A DNA stretch of 64,000 nucleotides from Parietaria judaica (Eukaryota; Streptophyta; Magnoliopsida; Rosales; Urticaceae): assembly GCA_954871525.1 (NCBI GenBank), contig OX940871.1:27998586-28062585 (forward strand), given 5' to 3'. Positions 25,920 through 39,100 of the stretch are shown in pieces. The position numbers and the translations under genes are program-made. Position 1 is the stretch's first letter, and each line of letters starts with the position of its first letter. The notes under the pieces are model-generated. The model saw nothing but the letters and a program-made list of their open reading frames with translations, did no database searches and had not been told where the DNA came from.

Positions 25920-27268
25920 AAAATTCCAATGTATAAGCCCTAAAATCATTATTTTTTCAATTGGTTCAAAATTTAAGGTTGTAAAAAATGTAAAATAAAG
26001 AAAGGCTATAGGAAATGCTATTATTTCCTATGGCATTTCTCGTCAACAATTTAATCATTGCATATTTTTGCATGAGAACTCTTGTTATATTCAAATTCCA
26101 ACGTATAAGCCCTCAAATCATTATTTTTTCAATTTGTTCGAAATTTTAGGTCGTAAACAATGTAAAATAAAGAAATGCTATAGCATTTCCTATGGCATTT
26201 CTCGTGAACAATTTAATCCTTCCATATTTTTGCATGAGAACGCTTGTAATATTAAAATTCCAATGTATAAGCCCTAAAATCATTATTTTTTTAATTGGTT
26301 CGAAATTTAAGATTGTAAAAAATAAAAAATAAAGAAATGATATTGGAAATGCTATTGCATTTCCTATGGCATTTCTCGTCAACAATTTAATCCTTGCATA
26401 TTTTTGCATGAGAACTCTTGTTATATTCAAATTCCAATGTATAAGCCCTAAAATCATTAGTTTTTCAATTGGTTCGAAATTTTAGGTCGAAACAATGTAC
26501 AATAAACAAATGCTATAGGAAATGCTATAGCATTTCCTATGGCATTTCTCGTCAACAATTTAATCCTTGCATATTTTTGCATGAGAACGCTTGTAATATT
26601 AAAATTCCAATGTATAAGCCCTGAAATAATTATTTTTTCAATTGGTTAGAAATTTAAGGTTGTAAAAAATGTAAAATTAAGAAATGCTATAGGAAATGCT
26701 ATTGCATTTCTCGTCAACAATTTAATCCTTGCATATTTTTGCATGAGAACTCTTATTATATTCAAACTCCAATGTATAAGCCCTAAAATCCTTATTTTTT
26801 CAATTGGTTCGAAATTTTAGGTCGTAAAAAATGTAAAATAAAGAAATGCTACAGAGCATTTCCTATGGCATTTCTCGTGAACAATTTAATCCTTGCATAT
26901 TTTTGCATGAGAACGCTTGTAATATTAAAATTTCAATGTATAAGCCCTAAAATCATTATTTTTTTAATTGGTTCGAAATTTAAGATTGTAAAAAATAAAA
27001 AATAAAGAAATGCTATAGAAAATGCTATAGTATTTCCTATAGCATTTCTCGTCAACAATTTAATCCGTGCATTTTTTTGCATGAGAACGCTTGTAATATT
27101 AAAATTCCAATGTATAAGCCCTAAAATGATTATTTTTTCAATTGGTTCAAAATTTTAGGTCGTAAATAATGTAAAATAAAGAAATGCATTAGGAAATACA
27201 TTTCATATGGCATTTCTCTTCAACAATTTAATCCTTGCATATTTTTGCATCAGAACGCTTGTAATATT
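25920..27268. repeat. 1,349-bp octamer HOR, copy 1
   Basis: Eight monomers in the class order A-B-A-B-A-B-B-B, counted from the monomer near 26,065. The left edge was placed where alignment to copy 2 breaks (TGTAAAATAA here against TGTAATATTA there). Diagnostic features are ATGCTATTATTTCC, CTTCCATATTTTTGC, GATTGTAAAAAATAAAAAATAAAG and TGCTACAGAGCATTTCC. Confidence 0.92.
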
Positions 27269-28617
27269 AAAATTCCAATGTATAAGCCCTAAAATCATTA
27301 TTTTTTCAATTGGTTCAAAATTTAAGGTTGTAAAAAATGTAAAATAAAGAAAGGCTATAGGAAATGCTATTATTTCCTATGGCATTTCTCGTCAACAATT
27401 TAATCATTGCATATTTTTGCATGAGAACTCTTGTTATATTCAAATTCCAACGTATAAGCCCTCAAATCATTATTTTTTCAATTTGTTCGAAATTTTAGGT
27501 CGTAAACAATGTAAAATAAAGAAATGCTATAGCATTTCCTATGGCATTTCTCGTGAACAATTTAATCCTTCCATATTTTTGCATGAGAACGCTTGTAATA
27601 TTAAAATTCCAATGTATAAGCCCTAAAATCATTATTTTTTTAATTGGTTCGAAATTTAAGATTGTAAAAAATAAAAAATAAAGAAATGATATTGGAAATG
27701 CTATTGCATTTCCTATGGCATTTCTCGTCAACAATTTAATCCTTGCATATTTTTGCATGAGAACTCTTGTTATATTCAAATTCCAATGTATAAGCCCTAA
27801 AATCATTAGTTTTTCAATTGGTTCGAAATTTTAGGTCGAAACAATGTACAATAAACAAATGCTATAGGAAATGCTATAGCATTTCCTATAGCATTTCTCG
27901 TCAACAATTTAATCCTTGCATATTTTTGCATGAGAACGCTTGTAATATTAAAATTCCAATGTATAAGCCCTGAAATCATTATTTTTTCAATTGGTTAGAA
28001 ATTTAAGGTTGTAAAAAATGTAAAATTAAGAAATGCTATAGGAAATGCTATTGCATTTCTCGTCAACAATTTAATCCTTGCATATTTTTGCATGAGAACT
28101 CTTATTATATTCAAACTCCAATGTATAAGCCCTAAAATCCTTATTTTTTCAATTGGTTCGAAATTTTAGGTCGTAAAAAATGTAAAATAAAGAAATGCTA
28201 CAGAGCATTTCCTATGGCATTTCTCGTGAACAATTTAATCCTTGCATATTTTTGCATGAGAACGCTTGTAATATTAAAATTTCAATGTATAAGCCCTAAA
28301 ATCATTATTTTTTTAATTGGTTCGAAATTTAAGATTGTAAAAAATAAAAAATAAAGAAATGCTATAGAAAATGCTATAGTATTTCCTATAGCATTTCTCG
28401 TCAACAATTTAATCCTTGCATTTTTTTGCATGAGAACGCTTGTAATATTAAAATTCCAATGTATAAGCCCTAAAATGATTATTTTTTCAATTGGTTCAAA
28501 ATTTTAGGTCGTAAATAATGTAAAATAAAGAAATGCATTAGGAAATACATTTCATATGGCATTTCTCTTCAACAATTTAATCCTTGCATATTTTTGCATC
28601 AGAACGCTTGTAATATT
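27269..28617. repeat. 1,349-bp octamer HOR, copy 2
   Basis: Nearly identical to copy 1. It has CCTATAGCATTTCTCG near 27,885, where the other copies have CCTATGGC; this variant makes the outer dyad arms fully complementary. Confidence 0.92.
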
Positions 28618-29966
28618 AAAATTCCAATGTATAAGCCCTAAAATCATTATTTTTTCAATTGGTTCAAAATTTAAGGTTGTAAAAAATGTAAAATAAAGAA
28701 AGGCTATAGGAAATGCTATTATTTCCTATGGCATTTCTCGTCAACAATTTAATCATTGCATATTTTTGCATGAGAACTCTTGTTATATTCAAATTCCAAC
28801 GTATAAGCCCTCAAATCATTATTTTTTCAATTTGTTCGAAATTTTAGGTCGTAAACAATGTAAAATAAAGAAATGCTATAGCATTTCCTATGGCATTTCT
28901 CGTGAACAATTTAATCCTTCCATATTTTTGCTTGAGAACGCTTGTAATATTAAAATTCCAATGTATAAGCCCTAAAATCATTATTTTTTTAATTGGTTCG
29001 AAATTTAAGATTGTAAAAAATAAAAAATAAAGAAATGATATTGGAAATGCTATTGCATTTCCTATGGCATTTCTCGTCAACAATTTAATCCTTGCATATT
29101 TTTGCATGAGAACTCTTGTTATATTCAAATTCCAATGTATAAGCCCTAAAATCATTAGTTTTTCAATTGGTTCGAAATTTTAGGTCGAAACAATGTACAA
29201 TAAACAAATGCTATAGGAAATGCTATAGCATTTCCTATGGCATTTCTCGTCAACAATTTAATCCTTGCATATTTTTGCATGAGAACGCTTGTAATATTAA
29301 AATTCCAATGTATAAGCCCTGAAATCATTATTTTTTCAATTGGTTAGAAATTTAAGGTTGTAAAAAATGTAAAATTAAGAAATGCTATAGGAAATGCTAT
29401 TGCATTTCTCGTCAACAATTTAATCCTTGCATATTTTTGCATGAGAACTCTTATTATATTCAAACTCCAATGTATAAGCCCTAAAATCCTTATTTTTTCA
29501 ATTGGTTCGAAATTTTAGGTCGTAAAAAATGTAAAATAAAGAAATGCTACAGAGCATTTCCTATGGCATTTCTCGTGAACAATTTAATCCTTGCATATTT
29601 TTGCATGAGAACGCTTGTAATATTAAAATTTCAATGTATAAGCCCTAAAATCATTATTTTTTTAATTGGTTCGAAATTTAAGATTGTAAAAAATAAAAAA
29701 TAAAGAAATGCTATAGAAAATGCTATAGTATTTCCTATAGCATTTCTCGTCAACAATTTAATCCTTGCATTTTTTTGCATGAGAACGCTTGTAATATTAA
29801 AATTCCAATGTATAAGCCCTAAAATGATTATTTTTTCAATTGGTTCAAAATTTTAGGTCGTAAATAATGTAAAATAAAGAAATGCATTAGGAAATACATT
29901 TCATATGGCATTTCTCTTCAACAATTTAATCCTTGCATATTTTTGCATCAGAACGCTTGTAATATT
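28618..29966. repeat. 1,349-bp octamer HOR, copy 3
   Basis: Shares TTTTTGCTTGAGAACGC (near 28,926) with copies 4 and 5, where copies 1 and 2 have TTTTTGCATGAG. This places copies 3-5 as a sub-group. Confidence 0.92.
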
Positions 29967-31315
29967 AAAATTCCAATGTATAAGCCCTAAAATCATTATT
30001 TTTTCAATTGGTTCAAAATTTAAGGTTGTAAAAAATGTAAAATAAAGAAAGGCTATAGGAAATGCTATTATTTCCTATGGCATTTCTCGTCAACAATTTA
30101 ATCATTGCATATTTTTGCATGAGAACTCTTGTTATATTCAAATTCCAACGTATAAGCCCTCAAATCATTATTTTTTCAATTTGTTCGAAATTTTAGGTCG
30201 TAAACAATGTAAAATAAAGAAATGCTATAGCATTTCCTATGGCATTTCTCGTGAACAATTTAATCCTTCCATATTTTTGCTTGAGAACGCTTGTAATATT
30301 AAAATTCCAATGTATAAGCCCTAAAATCATTATTTTTTTAATTGGTTCGAAATTTAAGATTGTAAAAAATAAAAAATAAAGAAATGATATTGGAAATGCT
30401 ATTGCATTTCCTATGGCATTTCTCGTCAACAATATAATCCTTGCATATTTTTGCATGAGAACTCTTGTTATATTCAAATTCCAATGTATAAGCCCTAAAA
30501 TCATTAGTTTTTCAATTGGTTCGAAATTTTAGGTCGAAACAATGTACAATAAACAAATGCTATAGGAAATGCTATAGCATTTCCTATGGCATTTCTCGTC
30601 AACAATTTAATCCTTGCATATTTTTGCATGAGAACGCTTGTAATATTAAAATTCCAATGTATAAGCCCTGAAATCATTATTTTTTCAATTGGTTAGAAAT
30701 TTAAGGTTGTAAAAAATGTAAAATTAAGAAATGCTATAGGAAATGCTATTGCATTTCTCGTCAACAATTTAATCCTTGCATATTTTTGCATGAGAACTCT
30801 TATTATATTCAAACTCCAATGTATAAGCCCTAAAATCCTTATTTTTTCAATTGGTTCGAAATTTTAGGTCGTAAAAAATGTAAAATAAAGAAATGCTACA
30901 GAGCATTTCCTATGGCATTTCTCGTGAACAATTTAATCCTTGCATATTTTTGCATGAGAACGCTTGTAATATTAAAATTTCAATGTATAAGCCCTAAAAT
31001 CATTATTTTTTTAATTGGTTCGAAATTTAAGATTGTAAAAAATAAAAAATAAAGAAATGCTATAGAAAATGCTATAGTATTTCCTATAGCATTTCTCGTC
31101 AACAATTTAATCCTTGCATTTTTTTGCATGAGAACGCTTGTAATATTAAAATTCCAATGTATAAGCCCTAAAATGATTATTTTTTCAATTGGTTCAAAAT
31201 TTTAGGTCGTAAATAATGTAAAATAAAGAAATGCATTAGGAAATACATTTCATATGGCATTTCTCTTCAACAATTTAATCCTTGCATATTTTTGCATCAG
31301 AACGCTTGTAATATT
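29967..31315. repeat. 1,349-bp octamer HOR, copy 4
   Basis: Shares CAACAATATAATCC (near 30,428) with copy 5 only, so copies 4 and 5 are the most recent pair. Confidence 0.92.
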
Positions 31316-32664
31316 AAAATTCCAATGTATAAGCCCTAAAATCATTATTTTTTCAATTGGTTCAAAATTTAAGGTTGTAAAAAATGTAAAATAAAGAAAG
31401 GCTATAGGAAATGCTATTATTTCCTATGGCATTTCTCGTCAACAATTTAATCATTGCATATTTTTGCATGAGAACTCTTGTTATATTCAAATTCCAACGT
31501 ATAAGCCCTCAAATCATTATTTTTTCAATTTGTTCGAAATTTTAGGTCGTAAACAATGTAAAATAAAGAAATGCTATAGCATTTCCTATGGCATTTCTCG
31601 TGAACAATTTAATCCTTCCATATTTTTGCTTGAGAACGCTTGTAATATTAAAATTCCAATGTATAAGCCCTAAAATCATTATTTTTTTAATTGGTTCGAA
31701 ATTTAAGATTGTAAAAAATAAAAAATAAAGAAATGATATTGGAAATGCTATTGCATTTCCTATGGCATTTCTCGTCAACAATATAATCCTTGCATATTTT
31801 TGCATGAGAACTCTTGTTATATTCAAATTCCAATGTATAAGCCCTAAAATCATTAGTTTTTCAATTGGTTCGAAATTTTAGGTCGAAACAATGTACAATA
31901 AACAAATGCTATAGGAAATGCTATAGCATTTCCTATGGCATTTCTCGTCAACAATTTAATCCTTGCATATTTTTGCATGAGAACGCTTGTAATATTAAAA
32001 TTCCAATGTATAAGCCCTGAAATCATTATTTTTTCAATTGGTTAGAAATTTAAGGTTGTAAAAAATGTAAAATTAAGAAATGCTATAGGAAATGCTATTG
32101 CATTTCTCGTCAACAATTTAATCCTTGCATATTTTTGCATGAGAACTCTTATTATATTCAAACTCCAATGTATAAGCCCTAAAATCCTTATTTTTTCAAT
32201 TGGTTCGAAATTTTAGGTCGTAAAAAATGTAAAATAAAGAAATGCTACAGAGCATTTCCTATGGCATTTCTCGTCAACAATTTAATCCTTGCATATTTTT
32301 GCATGAGAACGCTTGTAATATTAAAATTTCAATGTATAAGCCCTAAAATCATTATTTTTTTAATTGGTTCGAAATTTAAGATTGTAAAAAATAAAAAATA
32401 AAGAAATGCTATAGAAAATGCTATAGTATTTCCTATAGCATTTCTCGTCAACAATTTAATCCTTGCATTTTTTTGCATGAGAACGCTTGTAATATTAAAA
32501 TTCCAATGTATAAGCCCTAAAATGATTATTTTTTCAATTGGTTCAAAATTTTAGGTCGTAAATAATGTAAAATAAAGAAATGCATTAGGAAATACATTTC
32601 ATATGGCATTTCTCTTCAACAATTTAATCCTTGCATATTTTTGCATCAGAACGCTTGTAATATT
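31316..32664. repeat. 1,349-bp octamer HOR, copy 5
   Basis: Last full copy. It reverts to CTCGTCAAC near 32,270, where the other copies have CTCGTGAAC. Confidence 0.92.
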
Positions 32665-32748
32665 AAAATTCCAATGTATAAGCCCTAAAATCATTATTTT
32701 TTCAATTGGTTCAAAATTTAAGGTTGTAAAAAATGTAAAATAAAGAAA
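32665..32748. repeat. 1,349-bp HOR, partial sixth copy and right edge
   Basis: Matches the start of the HOR until GAAATGCTATAGG replaces GAAAGGCTATAGG at 32,749. The HOR therefore ends at the left arm of a dyad. Confidence 0.8.
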
Positions 32749-32807
32749 TGCTATAGGAAATGCTATTGCATTTCCGATGGCATTTCTCGTCAACAATTTA
32801 ATCCTTG

Positions 32808-32981
32808 CATATTTTTGCATGAGAACTCTTGTTATATTCAAATTCCAATGTATAAGCCCTAAAATCATTATTTTTTCAATTGGTTCGAAATTTTAGGTCG
32901 TAAACAATGTAAAATAAAGAAATGCTATAGGAAATCCTATAGCATTTCCTCTGGAATTTCTCGTCAACAATTTAATCCTTG
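32808..32981. repeat. Reference class A monomer, 174 bp
   Basis: A representative class A monomer, measured from one CATATTTTTGC block to the next. Class A is recognised by GAACTCTTGTTATATTC after the TTTTTGCATGA block and by TTTTAGGTCGTAAACAATG before the palindrome. Class A copies alternate with class B copies through much of the window. Confidence 0.9.
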
Positions 32982-34796
32982 CATATTTTTGCATGAGAAC
33001 TCTTGTTATATTCAAATTCCAATGTATAAGCCCTAAAATCATTATTTTTTCTATTTGTTCGAAATTTTAGGTCGTAAATAATGTAAAATAAAGAAATGCA
33101 TTAGGAAATACATTTCCTATGGCATTTCTCGTCAACAATTTAATCCTTGCATATTTTTGCATGAGAACGCTTGTAATATTAAAATTCCAATGTATAAGCC
33201 CTAAAATCATTATTTTTTCAATTGGTTCATAATTTAAGGTTGTAAAAAATGTAAAATAAAGAAATGCTATAGGAAATGCTATTGCATTTCCTATGGCATT
33301 TCCCGTCAACAATTTAATCCTTGCATATTTTTGCATGAGAATTCTTGTTATATTCAAATTCCAATGTATAAGCCATAAAATCAATATTTTTTCAATTGGT
33401 TTGAAATTTTAGGTCGTAAACAATGTAAAATAAAGAAATGCTATAAGAAATGCTATAGCATTTCCTATGGCATTTCTCGTCAACAATTTAATCCTTGCAT
33501 ATTTTTTCATGAGAACGCTTGTAATATTAAAATTCAAATGTATAAGCATTAAAATCATCATTTTTTCAATTGGTTTGAAATTTAAAGTTGTAAAAAAGGT
33601 AAAATAAATGAATGCTACCTATGGCATTTCTCGTCAGTAATTTAATCCTTGCATATTTTTGCATGAGAACGCTTGGAATATTAAAATTCCAATGTATAAA
33701 CCCTAAAATCATTATATTTTCAATTGGTTCGAAATTTTAGGTTGTAAACAAAGTAAAATAAATAAATGCTATAGCATTTCCAATGGCATTTCTCGTCAAC
33801 AATTTAATCCTTGCATATTTTTGCATGAGAACTCTTGTTATATTCAAATTCCATCGTATAAGCCCTAAAATCATTATTTTTTCAATTTGTTCGAAATTTT
33901 AGGTCGTAAACAATGTAAAATAAAGAAATGCTATAGGAAATGCTATAGCATTTCTCGTCAATAATTTAATCCTTGCATATTTTTGCATGAGAACTCTTAT
34001 TATATTCAAATTCCAATGTATAAGCCCTAAAATCATTATTTTTTCAATTGGTTCGAAATTTTAGGTCGTAAAAAATGTAAAATAAAGAAATGCTATAGGA
34101 GCATTTCCTATGGCATTTCTCGTGAACAATTTAATCCTTGCATATTTTTGCATGAGAACGCTTGTAATATTAATATTCCATTGTATAAGCCCTAAAATCA
34201 TTATTTTTTTAATTGGTTCGAAATTTAAGATTGTAAAAAATAAAAAATAAAGAAATGCTATAGGAAATGCTATTGCATTTCCTATGGCATTTCTCGTCAA
34301 CAATTTAATCCTTGCATATTTTTGCATGAGAATTCTTGTTATATTCAAATTCCAATGTATATGCCCTAAAATCATTATTTTTTCAATTGGTTTGAAATTT
34401 TAGGTCGTAAACAATGTAAAATAAAGAAATGCTATAAGAAATGCTATAGCATTTCCTATGGCATTTCTCGTCAACAATTTAATCCTTGCATATTTTTGCA
34501 TGAGAACGCTTGTAATATTAAAATTCAAATATATAAGCCCTAAAATCATCATTTTTTCAATTGGTTTGAAATTTAAGGTTGTAAAAAATGTAAAATAAAT
34601 AAATGCGCATTTCTCGTCAGTAATTTAATCCTTGCATATTTTTGCATGAGAACGCTTGGAATATTAAAATTCCAATGTATAAGCCCTAAAATCATTATTT
34701 TTTCAATTGTTTCGAAATTTTAGGTTTTAAACAAAGTAAAATAAAGAAATGCTATAGCATTTCCAATGGCATTTCTCGTCAACAATTTAATCTTTG

Positions 34797-34914
34797 CATA
34801 TTTTTGCATGAGAACTCTTGTTATATTTAAATTCCAACGTATAAGCCCTAAAATCATTATTTTTTCAATTGGTTCGAAATTTTAGGTCGTTTCTCGTCAA
34901 CAATTTAATCCTTG
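34797..34914. repeat. Truncated 118-bp monomer lacking the dyad
   Basis: TTTAGGTCGT joins TTCTCGTCAAC at 34,890/34,891. About 56 bp are lost, including the whole palindrome. It resembles the independent deletions at 2,642 and 4,629, which remove nearly the same interval. Confidence 0.88.
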
Positions 34915-35003
34915 CATATTTTTGCATGAAAACTCTTGTTATATTCAAATTCCAATGTATAAGCCCTAAAATCATTATTTTTTCAATTGGTTCGAAATTT
35001 TAG

Positions 35004-35692
35004 GTCGTAAGCAATGTAAAATAAAGAAATGCTATAGGAAATGCTATAGCATTTCCTCTGGAATTTCTCGTCAACAATTTAATCCTTGCATATTTTTGCA
35101 TGAGAACGCTTGTAATATTAAAATTCCAATGTATAAGCCCTAAAATCATTATTTTTTCAATTGGTTAGAAATTTAAGGTTGTAAAAAATATAAATAAAGA
35201 AATGCTATAGGAAATGCTATAGCATTTCCTATGGCATTTCTCGTCAACAGTTTAATCCTTGCATATTTTTGCATGAGAACTCTTGTTATATTCAAATTCC
35301 AATGTAAAAGCCCTAAAATCATTATTTTTTCAATTTGTTCGAAATTTTAGGTCGTAAATAATGTAAAATAAAGAAATGCATTAGGAAATACATTTCCTAT
35401 GGCATTTCTCGTCAACAATTTAATCCTTGCATATTTTTGCATGAGAACGCTTTTAATATTAAAATTCCAATGTATAAGCCCTAAAATCATTATTTTTTCA
35501 ATTGGTTCAAAATTTAAGGTTGTAAAAAATGTAAAATAAAGAAGTGCTATAGGAAATGCTATTGCATTTCCTATGGCATTTCTCGTCAACAATTTAATCC
35601 TTGCATATTTTTGCATGAGAACTCTTGTTATATTCAAATTCCAATGTATAAGCCCTAAAGTCATTATTTTTTCAATTGGTTCGAAATTTTAG
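35004..35692. repeat. ~689-bp local duplication (4 monomers), copy 1
   Basis: Shares GTCGTAAGCAATG (35,004 and 35,693), GGTTAGAAATTTAAGG (35,163 and 35,852) and AATGTAAAAGCCC (35,301 and 35,967) with the next segment. These variants are uncommon elsewhere. Confidence 0.8.
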
Positions 35693-36180
35693 GTCGTAAG
35701 CAATGTAAAATAAAGAAATTCTATAGGAAATGCTATAGCATTTCCTCTGGAATTTCTCGTCAACAATTTAATCCTTGCATATTTTTGCATGAGAACGCTT
35801 GTAATATTAAAATTCCAATGTATAAGCCCTAAAATCATTATTTTTTCAATTGGTTAGAAATTTAAGGTTGTAAAAAATATAAATATAGCATTTCCTATGG
35901 CATTTCTCGTCAACAGTTTAATCCTTGCATATTTTTGCATGAGAACTCTTGTTATATTCAAATTCCAATGTAAAAGCCCTAAAATCATTATTTTTTCAAT
36001 TTGTTCGAAATTTTAGGTCGTAAATAATGTAAAATAAAGAAATGCATTAGGAAATACATTTCCTATGGCATTTCTCGTCAACAATTTAATCCTTGCATAT
36101 TTTTGCATGAGAACGCTTGTAATATTAAAATTCCAATGTATAAGCCCTAAAATCATTATTTTTTCAATTGGTTCAAAATT
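35693..36180. repeat. ~689-bp local duplication, copy 2 (partial)
   Basis: Copy of 35,004 onward, with a deletion of about 23 bp at 35,880 that fuses AAAATATAAAT to ATAGCATTTCC and removes half of the dyad. The match fades near 36,180, already inside the first 4,976-bp HOR. Confidence 0.75.
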
Positions 36181-39100
36181 TTAGATTGTAAACAAAGTAA
36201 AATAAAGAAATGCTATAGCATTTCCAATGGCATTTCTCGTCAACAATTTAATCCTTGCATATTTTTGCATGAGAACTCTTGTTATATTCAAATTCCAACG
36301 TATAAGCCCTAAAATCATTATTTTTTCAATTGGTTCGAAATTTTAGGTCGTAAACAATGTAACATAAAGAAATGCTATAGTAAATGCTATAGCATTTCCT
36401 ATGGCATTTCTCGTCAACAATTTAATCCTTGCATATTTTTGCATGAGAACTCTTGTTATATTCAAATTCCAATGTATAAGCCCTAGAATCATTATTTTTA
36501 TAATTGGTTCGAAATTTTAGGTCGTAAATAATGTAAAATAAAGAAATGCTATAAGAAATGCTATAGCATTTCCTATGACATTTCTCGTCAACAATTTAAT
36601 CCTTGCATATTTTTGCATGAGAACGCTTGTAATATTAAAATTCCAATGAATAAGCCCTAAAATCATTATTTTTTCAATTGGTTAGAAATTTAAGGTTGTA
36701 AAAAATGTAAAATAAAGAAATGCTATAGGAAATGCTGCATTTCCTATGGCATTTCTCTTCAACAATTTAATCCTTGCATATTTTGGCATGAGAACTCTTT
36801 TTATATTCAAATTCCAATTTATAAGCCCTAAAATCATTATTTTTTCAATTGGTTCGAAATTTTAGGTCGTAAACAATGTAAAATAAAGAAATGCTATAGG
36901 AGCATTTCCTATGGCATTTCTCGTCAACAATTTAATCCTTGCGTATTTTTGCATGAGAACGCTTATAATATTAAAATTCCAATGTATAAGCCCTAAAATC
37001 ATTATTTTTTCAATTGGTTCAAAATTTAAGGTTGTAAAAAATAAAAAATAAAGAAATGCTATAGGAAATGCTATAGCATTTCCTATGGCATTTCTCGTCA
37101 ACAATTTATTACTTGCATATTTTTGTATGAGAACGCTTTTAATATTAAAATTCCAATGTATAAGCCCTAAAATCGTTATTTTTTCAATTGGTTCGAAATT
37201 TTAGGTTGTAAACAATGTAAAATAAAGAAATGCTATACGAAATGCTATAGGATTTCCTATGGCATTTCTCGTCAACATTTTAATCCTTGCATATTTTTGC
37301 ATGATAACTCTTGTTATATTAAAATTCCAATGTATAAGCCCTAAAATCATTATTTTTTCAATTCGTTCGAAATTTTAGGTCGTAAACAATGTAAAATAAA
37401 GAAATGCTATACGAAATGCTATAGCATTTCCTATGGCATTTCTCGTCAACAATTTAATCCTTGCATATTTTTGCATGAGAACGCTTGTAATATTAAAATT
37501 CCAATGTATAAGCCCTAAAATCATCATTTTTTCAATTGGTTTGAAATTTAAGGTTGTAAAAAATGTAAAATAAATAAATGCTATAGGAAATGCTATAGCA
37601 TTTCCTATGTCATTTCTCATCAACAATTTAAACCTTGCATATTTTTGCATGAGAACTCTTGTTATATTCAAATTCCAATGTATAAGCCCTTAAATCATTA
37701 TTTTTTCAATTGGTTCGAAATTTTAGGTCGTAAACAATGTAAAATAAAGAAATGCTATAGGAAATTCTATAGCATTTCCTATGGCATTTCTCGTCAACAA
37801 TTTAATCCTTGCATATTATTGCATGAGAACGCTTGTAATATAAAAATTCCAATGTAGAAGCCCTAAAATCATCATTTTTTCAATTGGTTCGAAATTTAAG
37901 GTTGTAAAAAATGTAAAATAAAGAAATGCTATAGGAAATGCTATAGCATTTCCTATGGCATTTCTCTTCAACAATTTAAACCTTGCATATTTTTGCATGA
38001 AAACTCTTGTTATATTCAAATTCCAATATATAAGCCCTAAAATAATTATTTTTTCAATTGGTTCAAAATTTTCGGTCGTACACAATGTAAAATAAAGAAA
38101 TGCTATAGGAAATGCTATAGAATTTCCTCTGGCATTTCTCTTCAACAATTTAATCCTTGCATATTTTTGCATGAGAACGCTTGTAATATTAAAATTCCAA
38201 TGTATAAGCCCTAAAATCATTATTTTTTCAATTGGTTCGAAATTTTAGGTTGTAAAAAATGTAAAATAAAGAAATGCTATAGGAAATGCTATAGCATTTC
38301 CTATGGCATTTCTCGTCAACAATTTAATCCTTGCATTTTTTTGCATGAGAACGATTGGAATATTAAAATTCCAATGTATAAGCCCTAAAATCATTGTTTT
38401 TTCAATTGGTTCGAAATTTTAGGTTGTAAACAAAGTAAAATAAAGAAATGCTATACGAAATGCTATAGCATTTCATATGGCATTTCTCGTCAACAATTTA
38501 ATCCTTGCATATTTTTGCATGAGAACTCTTGTTATATTCAAATTCCAACGTATAAGCCCTAAAATCATTATTTTTTCAATTAGTTCGAAATTTTAAGTCG
38601 TAAACAATGTAAAATAAAGAAATGCAATAAGAAATGCTATAGCATTTCCTATGGCATTTCTCGTCAACAATTTAATCCTTGCATATTTTTGCATGAGAAC
38701 GCTTGGAATATTAAAATTCCAATGTATAAGCCCTAAAATCATAATTTTTTCAATTGGTTTGAAATTTAAGGTTGTAAAAAATGTAAAATAAATAAATGCT
38801 ATAGCATTTCCAATGGCATTTCTCGCCAACAATTTAATCCTTGCATATTTTTGCATGAGAACTCTTGTTATATTCAAAATTCCAACGTATAAGCCCTAAA
38901 ATCATTATTTTTTCAATTGGTACAAAATTTTAGGTCGTAAACAATGTAAAATAAAGAAATGATATAGGAAATGCTATAGCATTTCCTATGGCATTTCTCG
39001 TAAACAATTTAAACCTTGCATATTTTTGCATGAGAACTCTTGTTATATTCATATTCCAATGTATAAGCCCTAAAATCATTATTTTTTCAATTGGTTCGAA

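Larger units (their letters stand above)
32749..36055. repeat. Diverged monomers without a regular HOR
   Basis: About 19-20 monomers of classes A, B and B' in irregular order. They carry many private changes and dyad deletions, for example AATGAATGCTACCTATGGC near 33,607 and AAATGCGCATTTCTCG near 34,601. No exact long-period copy is visible apart from a local duplication of about 689 bp. This looks like an older, less homogenised stretch between two HOR domains. No gene is visible in it. Confidence 0.8.
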
